Shown here piece after piece: positions 26,987-34,985 of a stretch of 64,000 nt of DNA. The DNA is from Marinomonas alcarazii (GTDB lineage Bacteria > Pseudomonadota > Gammaproteobacteria > Pseudomonadales > Marinomonadaceae), in contig NZ_QKLW01000001.1 of NCBI RefSeq assembly GCF_003208215.1, positions 856,683 to 920,682 on the forward strand, read 5' to 3'. Each line of letters starts with the position of its first letter. The stretch's first letter is position 1. The notes under the pieces are model-generated. The model saw only the letters and a list, made by a program, of their open reading frames with translations, searched no databases and was not told the origin of the DNA. The position numbers were made by a program, and so were the translations under genes.

Positions 26987-27263
26987 GCCAGGCTATGCAG
27001 ATCAAGGTTTTTGGTTTCGTATTATTTTTATGTTGTTGTACTGGGTTGTCTTAAATGTTGCTGTGACAGTATTTGGGGTGCTTTTGGTTATCGTGAGTTT
27101 AATTAAACTTGGTTCTAAGCATGAGCCAGTGATGTTATCTTCATGGTTAAATCGTTTGGCTTCATTTATTCAGCAAATTTTTTCGTTTATGGCTTATAAG
27201 ACGGAAGAAAAACCGTATCCGTTTCAGCCTTGGCCGCATGTAGAGGCGGATGATGAAGCTTAA
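26979..27263 (+). CDS. DUF4389 membrane protein
   Basis: A 94-residue inner-membrane protein with one long hydrophobic region (about residues 12-40). It ends with the family-like PYPFQPWPH near the C-terminus, as expected for DUF4389. The ATG lies inside the gpsA end, with GAGGAGAG just before it, so the two are coupled. Its stop overlaps the sixA start. Its function is unknown. Confidence 0.8.
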   Translation: MSKPGYADQGFWFRIIFMLLYWVVLNVAVTVFGVLLVIVSLIKLGSKHEPVMLSSWLNRLASFIQQIFSFMAYKTEEKPYPFQPWPHVEADDEA

Positions 27264-27729
27264 GCGCTTATATGTCTTACGCCATGGCAATGCTCAGCCT
27301 TATGGATACGATCTAGACGAGCGCAGGGAACTCACTGAACTTGGTGTGGCGGAAGTAAAAATGGCGGCGCTTGCCTTTCAATCAAGGGCAGAAGCTTTTG
27401 ATGTCGCTTTTGTTAGTCCTTATGTTCGTGCTCAGCAAACAGCTAAAGTGTTTTTATCAAGCTTGGATGTATCCGTTGAGCAAAAAACTTGCCCTTTAAT
27501 TACCCCAGATGGCCGTAATATGGATGTGGCGCTTTGGTTAAATGATCAGCCATATGAATCCATTTTGCTCGTTACGCACCAGCCATTTGCTCACCAATTT
27601 GTTGATTATCTAGTTGATGAGCCACTGCCGGTTAATTTTGCGATGACGACAGCGACTTTGGCGTCAGTTGAAGGCGAGCTATTCGCAAATGCTTGCTGTC
27701 AATTTCGTTGGAGCGAGTCTCCTTCGTAA
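27253..27729 (+). CDS. sixA: Phosphohistidine phosphatase SixA
   Basis: A histidine-phosphatase-fold protein with the catalytic RHG motif in LYVLRHGNAQPYG near residue 8 and a second histidine in LLVTHQPFAHQ. SixA removes phosphate from histidine in phosphorelay or PTS-Ntr components. It has about 158 residues. I prefer the second of two adjacent ATG codons, because GAGG is 6 bases from it but only 3 from the first (27250). It overlaps the DUF4389 gene. Confidence 0.9.
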   Translation: MKLKRLYVLRHGNAQPYGYDLDERRELTELGVAEVKMAALAFQSRAEAFDVAFVSPYVRAQQTAKVFLSSLDVSVEQKTCPLITPDGRNMDVALWLNDQPYESILLVTHQPFAHQFVDYLVDEPLPVNFAMTTATLASVEGELFANACCQFRWSESPS

Positions 27730-27771
27730 TTATCTTGTCGAATTTTTGTTATTGGTAAAGATAGAAACTCT

Positions 27772-28635
27772 ATGGGAAATGAAATTGTTTATAAGCTGCC
27801 GCATACTGAAATATCTGGTATGCAATGGCTGCCAAAAAAGACATCAGACCTAAAAGTATTATCACTTCATGGGTGGCTGGATAATGCAGCCAGCTTTGCT
27901 AACTTATCACCTCACTTATCTGATTTTTCTCATGTTGCCTTGGATTTTGCTGGGCATGGTTTGTCTTTGCATCGACCTGCCGGCAGTTTTTATCATCTGT
28001 GGGATTACGCATTGGATGTTGTGTCTATACTTAATCAATCAAAACAGAGTGTTTGGTTAATAGGTCACAGTATGGGTGGAGCCGTTGCGATGTTGGTGGC
28101 AGCTATAGCACCAGACAAAATTCGTGGCTTAATTATTTTAGACAATATGGGGCCGCTCACTGATAGCCCTGAAAATCGTGTTGTCACTCTACAACGTGCG
28201 GTTAATAAAATGTCTAAGCATCGCCATGGTAGAGAAACAAGCTACCCAACGCAAGAAGCAATGATAACGGCGAGAATGGAGGGCTTTACCTCGATTTCCA
28301 ACAGTGCTTCTAGGTTGCTGGTTGAACGCGGCGCTAAGCAAAACTCCGATGGTGTTTGGGCATGGCGTCACGATAGAAAATTAACGTTTCCATCGCCTTT
28401 TCGAATGGATGAGGCGAGTGTAGAAACCTTTATTCAGGAAATTAAATGCCCAACCTTGGCATTGGTTGCTAAAGATGGTGTTTATCAAAATGACCAACAG
28501 TTAGTTGAAAAACGAGCGGCTCAATTTCCATGGATTAAGTTGAAATGGCTGGAGGGGAACCATCACTTTCACCTAGAGCCAGATACCTGTTTTGCTGTGG
28601 CAACCGAAATTCAGCGGTTTATTGACCAAAACTAG
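27772..28635 (+). CDS. Alpha/beta-fold hydrolase
   Basis: A 287-residue alpha/beta hydrolase. The nucleophile elbow is GHSMGGAV near residue 99, the oxyanion region is SLHGWLDNAASF near 33, and the catalytic histidine is likely in EGNHHFHLE near 264. The pattern LDFAGHGLS is typical of the SERHL-like branch. The substrate is unknown. There is no signal peptide, so it is cytosolic. It sits 42 bases after sixA in the same direction. Confidence 0.88.
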   Translation: MGNEIVYKLPHTEISGMQWLPKKTSDLKVLSLHGWLDNAASFANLSPHLSDFSHVALDFAGHGLSLHRPAGSFYHLWDYALDVVSILNQSKQSVWLIGHSMGGAVAMLVAAIAPDKIRGLIILDNMGPLTDSPENRVVTLQRAVNKMSKHRHGRETSYPTQEAMITARMEGFTSISNSASRLLVERGAKQNSDGVWAWRHDRKLTFPSPFRMDEASVETFIQEIKCPTLALVAKDGVYQNDQQLVEKRAAQFPWIKLKWLEGNHHFHLEPDTCFAVATEIQRFIDQN

Positions 28636-28675
28636 TGTGTTAATACGCCCTGTACTAGGGTGATGGGAAGGTAAT

Positions 28676-29470
28676 ATGGTTAGGTTTCGTGGAATTTTTT
28701 GTTCTTTACTGTTAGGCAGTAGTGCTTCTTTCGCGGCTTTGTTGGATGTCGAGCCTTATCGTGATGCTCAATTGGTTAAAAGCTATTCTAAATCTGAAGA
28801 GTTAGTTGAAATTCCTCTGAGTAAAATACGCAGAGCCGGGAGTGGCTGGGAGCCAGAGTCGGTCATTCGTTTACAGGGCGAGTATTTTTCTTCCCTATAT
28901 AAAGTAAACCGAAATGCGCTTTTACCTGACGTATATGAACATTACCGAAGTCAGATGTTATCTAGCGGTCGCAATGTTTTATTTGAATGTGAAAGCCGTA
29001 GTTGCGGAAGCAGTAATGCGTGGGCAAATAATTTCTTTCAGGATTATTTGTTGTATGGATCGGACAGCAGTCAATATTTATTGGTCGTGCAAGATCAGCA
29101 AGATATCTATCAGGTTTTGTATATAAATCGTCGTGGCGCTGGTGATGTAATGATCCGCCTAGATGAGGTGAAATCCACTGAGGGACAAGACACGTCAATA
29201 AATATTGTTGCTCAAATGGATGTTAATGACATTCCTCGTATTCGTCGTTTTATTAGTAGCTTGCCTGCTGGACAGAATGTCGTAGGCTTTGTTACGAGTG
29301 AAAAAAGCAATCTTTTTACTTCAATCGAAGCGGGAGATAGATTAATTTCACAGGTGTCTGCAGGCATAGGCGAGCGTCTACAATCACGGGTGCGTTTTAT
29401 TAATTTGGCAGACCTTGGTCGAGAGGCGCTAGGTGTAAACCGAATTTCTTTTGTTTATGTTCGTCGTTAG
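28676..29470 (+). CDS. DUF4892 domain secreted protein
   Basis: A 264-residue protein with a signal peptide (residues 1-20, ending ASFAAL), so it is periplasmic or outer-membrane associated. The body starts DVEPYRDAQLVKSYS and the C-terminal third resembles an OmpA-like fold (GDRLISQVSAGIGERLQSRV), as in DUF4892 proteins of Pseudomonas. Cysteines in FECESRSCGS may form a disulfide. Its function is unknown. It is followed directly by the patatin gene. Confidence 0.78.
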   Translation: MVRFRGIFCSLLLGSSASFAALLDVEPYRDAQLVKSYSKSEELVEIPLSKIRRAGSGWEPESVIRLQGEYFSSLYKVNRNALLPDVYEHYRSQMLSSGRNVLFECESRSCGSSNAWANNFFQDYLLYGSDSSQYLLVVQDQQDIYQVLYINRRGAGDVMIRLDEVKSTEGQDTSINIVAQMDVNDIPRIRRFISSLPAGQNVVGFVTSEKSNLFTSIEAGDRLISQVSAGIGERLQSRVRFINLADLGREALGVNRISFVYVRR

Positions 29471-29479
29471 GTGGTAGTA

Positions 29480-30397
29480 GTGAGCTCAAAAAAAGGGACA
29501 GTTGCGCTTGTTTTAGGGAGTGGTGCCGCTCGAGGTCACGCGCATATTGGTGTAATTCAGGCTTTCGAAGAGCGTGGATATGAGATTATTAGCATTTCTG
29601 GTTGTTCAATAGGTGCGATAGTCGGTGGTGTGTATGCAGCTGGTAAATTATCCGAATATCGTGAGTGGGCAGAGTCTCTAGATCGGATGAATGTTCTGCG
29701 CTTGTTAGATATGTCACTTCTAAAAGGCGGCTATGTAAAAGGCGATCGATTTTTTGAGAAAATTCAGGAAATCATTGCAACGCCAACTATTGAATCGCTA
29801 CCCATAGATTACACCTCTGTTGCTGTTGATTTACTCAATCAAAAGGAATTTTGGTTCCAAAGAGGGGACTTAATCAGCGCTATGCGGGCATCTTCGGCGA
29901 TACCATCGCTTGTTTCTCCTGTGGAGTTTAATGGCAGGATGTATGTTGATGGCGGCGTATTAAACCCTTTGCCTATTATTCCTGCTGTACCAGCTGGTGC
30001 AGATTATATCGTCGCCGTGGATCTTAATGGCCCCGCGGAAGCGTTGTTGGATAAAGAATCTCAGACAGCCGCGACAGGGCCTGCCTGGTGGCATAGCACA
30101 AAAGACTTTTTTGCGAAGGGGAAAGAGTCTGATAAGGCTAAATACTCCCCAGAAAGCTGGGGACGTTTGCAGACGATCAATATGATGTTTGAAACAATGC
30201 AAGAGTCGTTAACTCAGTACAAGTTGGCAGGCTATCCGCCAGACTTGTTGATTTCAATTCCAAAAGACATCTCTGGCTTTTATGAGTTTTGGCGGGCCAA
30301 AGAATTGATTGAATTCGGTTATGACGTCACTTTAAACGCTATTGATGGTCTTGAATCACCAGTGTCCAGCTATCATTCATTTCCTAAAGGCTATTAA
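29480..30397 (+). CDS. Patatin-like phospholipase, RssA type
   Basis: A 305-residue serine lipid hydrolase. The oxyanion motif is GSGAARGHAHIG at residue 13, the nucleophile serine is in GCSIGAIVGG at residue 43, and the dyad aspartate is in YVDGGVLNPLP. The fold and length match the RssA group. I start at GTG 29480, since AGGTGG lies 5 bases before it; a GTG at 29471 overlaps that site. It ends 4 bases inside the convergent yceF gene. Confidence 0.88.
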   Translation: MSSKKGTVALVLGSGAARGHAHIGVIQAFEERGYEIISISGCSIGAIVGGVYAAGKLSEYREWAESLDRMNVLRLLDMSLLKGGYVKGDRFFEKIQEIIATPTIESLPIDYTSVAVDLLNQKEFWFQRGDLISAMRASSAIPSLVSPVEFNGRMYVDGGVLNPLPIIPAVPAGADYIVAVDLNGPAEALLDKESQTAATGPAWWHSTKDFFAKGKESDKAKYSPESWGRLQTINMMFETMQESLTQYKLAGYPPDLLISIPKDISGFYEFWRAKELIEFGYDVTLNAIDGLESPVSSYHSFPKGY

Positions 30398-30996
30398 GAA
30401 AGCGGGTTGACACCTGAGTTCCTAAGAAACTTAGACAGCATAATAAGGGGGAGGCCGATGAGACTAGTCGGATCATCCCCTTCCATTTTATCAAACAAAC
30501 ACACTCCTAATCCCTCGCACTTAAAACTACCTGCACAGTCTAGAGGCTGCTCGATGGCAACATAGTTGCTGATTTCCTGATGAGTCAACTGCCGGAAGTA
30601 AACATGGAACTCATTTAGCTCGTATTGGTATGTCTGGCTTTCTTGGTCGAAAAGACAGAGCCCAGTTAAAAAGCTCACTTTTTGTCCGCTGAATGAGGCT
30701 AGCTGCTTTATTGCGTTTGCTTGCGTATGGGGTTTGCCTAAAATAGTAGAATTCAGTACAGCGACTTGGTCAGATGCAATAATCAAAGCATCATTAGTTA
30801 GGCCTTTTGTCATACGCTCTTGGTGTACGGCTTTTGCTTTTGCGATTGTAAGGCGTTGAACAAGGTTTTGTGCGGATTCTTCGCTAAGTGGGCTTTCATC
30901 TATGTTTGGAGAGTGGCTATCAAAAGGCAGATTTAGCCTCTCTAAAAGTGCCTTACGATAAGGTGAAGAAGAACCTAAAATAATTTTTTTTTGCAT
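30394..30996 (-). CDS. yceF: Maf-family nucleotide pyrophosphatase YceF
   Basis: A 200-residue house-cleaning NTPase that hydrolyses modified nucleotides; the YceF subgroup prefers 7-methyl-GTP. The motifs are LGSSSPYRKALLERL at the N-terminus, the catalytic region IIASDQVAVL near residue 72, and SFKCEGLG near 155. It is divergent from yceD, the same arrangement as in E. coli. The tail overlaps the patatin gene by four bases. Confidence 0.93.
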   Translation of the reverse strand: MQKKIILGSSSPYRKALLERLNLPFDSHSPNIDESPLSEESAQNLVQRLTIAKAKAVHQERMTKGLTNDALIIASDQVAVLNSTILGKPHTQANAIKQLASFSGQKVSFLTGLCLFDQESQTYQYELNEFHVYFRQLTHQEISNYVAIEQPLDCAGSFKCEGLGVCLFDKMEGDDPTSLIGLPLIMLSKFLRNSGVNPLS

Positions 30997-31096
30997 TGTT
31001 TCTTGGCCGTTTTGTTCTGGTTTGTCGACATTTTACTTTTTTTCTCTTTGAAAAGCTTAATTTTCTAAAAAAAGCCGCTTTAACGGCACTTAGACT

Positions 31097-31125
31097 TTGA
31101 CAAAGAGGGTGCTTGGCAATATTAT
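31097..31125 (+). promoter_or_regulatory. Near-consensus sigma-70 promoter of the yceD-rpmF-fab cluster
   Basis: TTGACA (31097-31102), exactly 17 bases, then TATTAT (31120-31125). The -35 is perfect and the -10 has one mismatch. The predicted transcription start, 6-9 bases on, coincides with the ATG of yceD at 31134. Confidence 0.8.
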
Positions 31126-31133
31126 TCCCCGCC

Positions 31134-31655
31134 ATGTTGAATGACTCATTACCTAAATATTTTGACCCACGAAAGTACGCTCATAACGAGATGTCCTTTG
31201 AAGGGAACGTGCCCCTCAATCAATTTGAGGAGCTTTGTGCTATATTAGCCTCTGATGAGGGTAATGCATTTATTCATCTAGACTTTAGAGTTGATGAGGA
31301 TAGGCGTTATATTGCTACCGGATCATTAAAGGCTCAAGTGCAAGTTGTTTGTCAACGTTGCATGGGAGCTGTTTCACATGATCTGGCGTTAGATTTGTCG
31401 CTTGGTTTTGTCTATGACGAAGATCATGCTAAGAATCTACCGAACAGTTACGATCCTGTTGTCATGACCGATGGTGAAGTAATTTTAGCAGATATGGTAG
31501 AGCAAGAAATTATACTTGCCTTACCAATTGTCGCTTATCACGAAGAAAGTGGTTGCAACCCAACAGCTGTAAAGTATGCCTCGTCTACCGATGACGCACC
31601 GGATGACGAAAAACCGAATCCATTTAGTATATTGGCCCAATTAAAGGCCAAGTAA
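31134..31655 (+). CDS. yceD: YceD, DUF177 protein for 23S rRNA accumulation
   Basis: A DUF177 protein of 173 residues needed in E. coli for normal 23S rRNA levels. It has the typical pair VVCQRCMGAV near residue 80 and a C-terminal CNPTAVKY region, and its end reads KPNPFSILAQLK. I choose ATG at 31134, because the next residues (LPKYFDPRKY) line up with the usual YceD start. No Shine-Dalgarno precedes this ATG, and the promoter places transcription start on it, so the message is probably leaderless. A TTG at 31113 would lie inside the promoter. It is followed by rpmF after 18 bases. Confidence 0.9.
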   Translation: MLNDSLPKYFDPRKYAHNEMSFEGNVPLNQFEELCAILASDEGNAFIHLDFRVDEDRRYIATGSLKAQVQVVCQRCMGAVSHDLALDLSLGFVYDEDHAKNLPNSYDPVVMTDGEVILADMVEQEIILALPIVAYHEESGCNPTAVKYASSTDDAPDDEKPNPFSILAQLKAK

Positions 31656-31673
31656 AGTTAGGAGCTCCAAAAA

Positions 31674-31853
31674 ATGGCAGTACAAAAAAGTAAAGTTACT
31701 CGTTCACGTCGCGGTCAGCGTCGTTCACACGATGCCTTGACTGGTCCAACTCTTTCTGTAGAAAAGACAACTGGTGAACTTCACCGTCGTCACCACATTT
31801 CTGCAGATGGTTTCTACCGTGGCCGTCAAGTTATCACCCCTAAAGGTGAGTAA
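31674..31853 (+). CDS. rpmF: 50S ribosomal protein L32
   Basis: A 59-residue basic protein beginning [20 protein letters not shown], the hallmark L32 start, and ending VITPKGE. It binds 23S rRNA in the large subunit. It has a strong Shine-Dalgarno, TAGGAG, 9 bases before the ATG. It lies between yceD and plsX as in E. coli, linking ribosome and lipid synthesis in one transcript. Confidence 0.97.
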   Translation: MAVQKSKVTRSRRGQRRSHDALTGPTLSVEKTTGELHRRHHISADGFYRGRQVITPKGE

Positions 31854-31864
31854 CTAAGATACCC

Positions 31865-32812
31865 ATGATCAGGGTAGCTTTAGATGCTATGGGCGGGGAC
31901 TTAGGTCCCCGCATTGCATTAGATGGTGCGGTCGATATTCTTTCTCGTCATCATGATGTTTTTATCACTGCGTATTATTCTCCTTATCCTGGTCTGGAAC
32001 TTCCTGCACCTCATGAACGCTTATCTTTGATTTCTTGCTCTGATGTTATTGATGGAGACGAAGAAATAGTCTTATCCTTATTCAAACGACGCGATAGTTC
32101 ACTCTATCAATCTTTGAATGCACTTAGTCAGAAAACATCAGATGTGGTTGTAACGCTTGGGAACACAGGCGCAATGGTTGCTTTAGCCAGGCATATATTA
32201 GGCGTCCTAAGGCCAAAGCTTTATCCGGCTTTAATTCGAGAACTTCACTCAAACCCTTTGCGTTGTTTGGTTGATTTGGGGGCAAACGTACATTGTCCTC
32301 CTTCTATGTTGGTTGGCTTCGCTGAGTTAGGCGCTGCTTACATAGAAGCGTTAAGTGATGAGCTGCCTAAGGTTGGGCTGCTGAACGTCGGTGTTGAAAG
32401 CTCTAAGGGCAGTGCTGTTATTCGTGAGACGGATAGATTGTTATCTGCCAATAAGTGGCTGACGTATTTAGGGTATGCTGAAGGCACTGAGTTGTTTGAA
32501 GGCGATAAAAACGTCATTGTTTGTGATGGCATGGTTGGTAATGCTGTACTAAAAGCATCTGAAGGGCTTTTGTCTTTTATGATGAGTAAGTTCAAAAAGA
32601 TTAATGGCGCTTCGTCGCTGTTTGAGACTTTTTACCAAACTGAGCGCAGACACGGTGCTTGTTTAATTGGTGTGCGTGGCAATTTGGTAAAAGGTCATGG
32701 TCGTTCTGATTTGCCGGCTATGATTGGTGCGATTGAGTATGGAATTGATATTGCGCGAGCTGACTTATGTTCTGCTATTGAAGCGCGTCTTTGTAATGAG
32801 GAAGTGAAATGA
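31865..32812 (+). CDS. plsX: Phosphate acyltransferase PlsX
   Basis: Makes acyl-phosphate from acyl-ACP for phospholipid synthesis at the membrane. It starts IRVALDAMGGDLGPR, the family signature, and includes TLGNTGAMVALA near residue 98, and KGHGRSDLPAMIGAIEYG near the C-terminus. At 315 residues it is shorter than the 356 of E. coli. It starts 11 bases after rpmF and overlaps fabD by 4 bases. fabH, which often follows plsX, is absent here. Confidence 0.95.
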   Translation: MIRVALDAMGGDLGPRIALDGAVDILSRHHDVFITAYYSPYPGLELPAPHERLSLISCSDVIDGDEEIVLSLFKRRDSSLYQSLNALSQKTSDVVVTLGNTGAMVALARHILGVLRPKLYPALIRELHSNPLRCLVDLGANVHCPPSMLVGFAELGAAYIEALSDELPKVGLLNVGVESSKGSAVIRETDRLLSANKWLTYLGYAEGTELFEGDKNVIVCDGMVGNAVLKASEGLLSFMMSKFKKINGASSLFETFYQTERRHGACLIGVRGNLVKGHGRSDLPAMIGAIEYGIDIARADLCSAIEARLCNEEVK

Positions 32813-33732
32813 GTACTAAATTAGCTTTTGTTTTTCCAGGTCAGGGCTCTCAACAGTTGGGAATGCTGGCAGATCTAGCGGAGAAGCACGAAATAATAGC
32901 GCAAACGTTCGCTGAGGCGTCTGATGTACTTGGCTACGATTTATGGGATCTTGTACAAAATGATGCTGAAAAACTAAGCCAAACAGACAAAACTCAACCT
33001 GCACTTCTTACTGCAAGTGTGGCTTTGTGGCGTCTTTGGGAGCAACAGGGCGGTGCCAAACCTGCTTATGTGGCTGGCCATAGTTTAGGTGAGTATTCGG
33101 CTCTTGTGTGTGCTGGTGTTATTAAGTTTGCCGATGCGGTTGAACTGGTTAAGTTGCGTGGTGAATACATGCAGCAAGCCGTACCAGCTGGTGAGGGCGC
33201 AATGGCGGCTATTATTGGTCTTGATGATGATAAAGTGGTTGCTGCTTGTGAAGCGGCTCCTGGCATCGTGAGCGCTGTGAATTTTAACTCTCCAGGTCAG
33301 GTGGTTATTGCAGGTCACGTTGCCGCTGTTGAAGCAGCAATGGTCAATGCAAAAGAAGCCGGTGCTAAGCGCGCGTTACCTTTGCCTGTTAGTGTGCCGT
33401 CTCATTGCGAATTAATGATTCCTGCTGGCGAAAAATTGGCTGAAAAACTAGAGTCAATTGTGTTTAGTGAGCCGGACTGTGTTTTGGTTCAAAATGTGAC
33501 AGCACAAGCGGTTTCTGATCCTGTAGTAATCAAGGCGAATTTGGTTTCTCAGTTGAGCGAACCCGTTTTATGGACACAATCTGTTATGCTTCTTGCTGAG
33601 CTAGGTGTTACATCAACTATTGAATGTGGCCCAGGTAAAGTATTGAGTGGACTTAATAAGCGAATAGTAAAAGGCTTGGATGCATCGTCTTTAGGTGATG
33701 TTGCTGGATTTGAAGCGGCGCTGTCTGTTTAA
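32809..33732 (+). CDS. fabD: Malonyl-CoA:ACP transacylase FabD
   Basis: Transfers malonyl groups from CoA to ACP. It opens LAFVFPGQGSQQLGML and has the nucleophile Ser92 in AGHSLGEYSALV. The family motif VPSHCELM contains the catalytic His, and the end reads ECGPGKVLSGLNKRI. It has 307 residues (E. coli 309). Its ATG overlaps the plsX stop by four bases; fabG follows after 45 bases. Confidence 0.97.
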   Translation: MSTKLAFVFPGQGSQQLGMLADLAEKHEIIAQTFAEASDVLGYDLWDLVQNDAEKLSQTDKTQPALLTASVALWRLWEQQGGAKPAYVAGHSLGEYSALVCAGVIKFADAVELVKLRGEYMQQAVPAGEGAMAAIIGLDDDKVVAACEAAPGIVSAVNFNSPGQVVIAGHVAAVEAAMVNAKEAGAKRALPLPVSVPSHCELMIPAGEKLAEKLESIVFSEPDCVLVQNVTAQAVSDPVVIKANLVSQLSEPVLWTQSVMLLAELGVTSTIECGPGKVLSGLNKRIVKGLDASSLGDVAGFEAALSV

Positions 33733-33777
33733 ATATCGCTTTATATTGATTTGTATATTAAAAAGTTGGAGACAAGC

Positions 33778-34512
33778 ATGAGTCTTGAAGGAAAAATTGC
33801 TCTAGTCACGGGGGCTACTCGTGGCATTGGTAAAGCGATCGCTACCGCATTGGTCGAGCAGGGCGCTACAGTTATTGGTACAGCTACCAGTGAGTCTGGT
33901 GCACAAAGTATCAGCGAATATCTAGGCGCTAACGGTAAAGGCTGGGTGTTGGATGTATCCTCAAGCGAATCTGTTGATAATGTGATTAAAGAAATCACTG
34001 CAGAATATGGTGCGCCAACAGTATTGGTTAATAATGCCGGTATCACTCGTGATAACCTGATGATGCGCATGAAGGAAGATGAGTGGGATCAAGTGATCAA
34101 CACTAACCTAACTTCTGTTTTTCGTGTTACAAAAGCTTGCTTACGCGGCATGACTAAAGCAAAATTTGGTCGTGTTATTAGCATTAGCTCTGTTGTTGGC
34201 TCTATGGGTAATGGTGGCCAAACAAATTACTCAGCGGCAAAAGCCGGTTTAGAAGGTTTCAGTCGCTCTTTGGCTGCTGAAATTGCTTCTCGTGGCATTA
34301 CGGTTAACTGTGTCGCGCCAGGCTTCATTGAAACAGATATGACTAAGGTGTTACCTGAAGAGCATAAGGCCAAATTGGTCGAGAAAGTGCCTTCATCACG
34401 TCTTGGTCAACCAGAAGAAATTGCAGCAGCTGTTGCTTTTTTGGCGTCAAATGGCGCTGCATACATCACCGGTGAAACATTGCATGTCAATGGCGGTATG
34501 TATATGTCGTAA
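33778..34512 (+). CDS. fabG: 3-oxoacyl-ACP reductase FabG
   Basis: An NADPH-dependent SDR enzyme of 244 residues. It has the cofactor motif TGATRGIGKAIA at residue 11, NNAGITRDNLMMRM near 86, SISSVVGS with the catalytic Ser, and YSAAKAGLEG with the Tyr-Lys pair near 151. The ATG at 33778 has TTGGAGA before it; an upstream TTG at 33751 would add nine unrelated residues. Confidence 0.97.
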   Translation: MSLEGKIALVTGATRGIGKAIATALVEQGATVIGTATSESGAQSISEYLGANGKGWVLDVSSSESVDNVIKEITAEYGAPTVLVNNAGITRDNLMMRMKEDEWDQVINTNLTSVFRVTKACLRGMTKAKFGRVISISSVVGSMGNGGQTNYSAAKAGLEGFSRSLAAEIASRGITVNCVAPGFIETDMTKVLPEEHKAKLVEKVPSSRLGQPEEIAAAVAFLASNGAAYITGETLHVNGGMYMS

Positions 34513-34517
34513 TTTGA

Positions 34518-34541
34518 GTTGAATTTTATGTTTAATTCAAC
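34518..34541 (+). terminator. Hairpin after fabG, weak or attenuating
   Basis: GTTGAATT pairs with AATTCAAC across an 8-base loop, just after the fabG stop. There is no T tract, so some read-through into acpP is likely. Confidence 0.4.
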
Positions 34542-34576
34542 GAAAATACGTCTCCGGTTCATGTCGAGAATCATAC

Positions 34577-34605
34577 CTTTTTTTAGGTGATCGAATTTTT
34601 ATAAT
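34577..34605 (+). promoter_or_regulatory. Candidate internal promoter of acpP
   Basis: A perfect TATAAT lies at 34600-34605. The -35 region (CTTTTT, 17 bases upstream) is poor. An own promoter would give the high ACP expression expected. Confidence 0.45.
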
Positions 34606-34647
34606 ATGCTCACACTGAGCTGTTAATGAGTAGAGTAGGAACTTCTA

Positions 34648-34881
34648 ATGAGTAGCATTGAAGAACGCGTTAAGAAAATCGTTTGTGAACAACTAGGCGT
34701 TAAAGAAGAAGATGTTGTTGCTTCAGCATCTTTTGTTGATGACCTAGGTGCAGATTCCCTAGATACAGTTGAGCTAGTAATGGCTCTTGAAGAGGAATTT
34801 GATACTGAAATTCCTGATGAAGAAGCAGAAAAAATCACTACCGTACAAGCAGCGAACGACTACATCAACGCTAACTTGTAA
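34648..34881 (+). CDS. acpP: Acyl carrier protein
   Basis: A 77-residue acidic carrier of growing fatty acyl chains. The phosphopantetheine attachment serine is Ser37 in [13 protein letters not shown], the universal ACP motif. A good Shine-Dalgarno (GTAGGAAC) precedes the ATG. It has its own likely promoter and is bracketed by two hairpins, so its transcript can be uncoupled from fabG and fabF. Confidence 0.98.
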   Translation: MSSIEERVKKIVCEQLGVKEEDVVASASFVDDLGADSLDTVELVMALEEEFDTEIPDEEAEKITTVQAANDYINANL

Positions 34882-34904
34882 GATATTGGTGAACTGAGTT
34901 TTCC

Positions 34905-34940
34905 GAAAAGCCGCTTGTATTCGTTACAGCGGCTTTTCTT
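34905..34940 (+). terminator. Terminator between acpP and fabF
   Basis: A perfect 11-bp stem GAAAAGCCGCT / AGCGGCTTTTC encloses a 12-base loop, followed by TTATTA. It probably ends most acpP messages, with partial read-through to fabF. Confidence 0.75.
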
Positions 34941-34985
34941 ATTAATAGCTCTTAATGAATGAGAGCGATTTGTTGGAGAAATCTT

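Noticed and set aside
31113..31133. TTG at 31113 as an earlier yceD start
   Set aside because: It lies inside the promoter spacer, upstream of the predicted transcription start, and adds residues unlike YceD.
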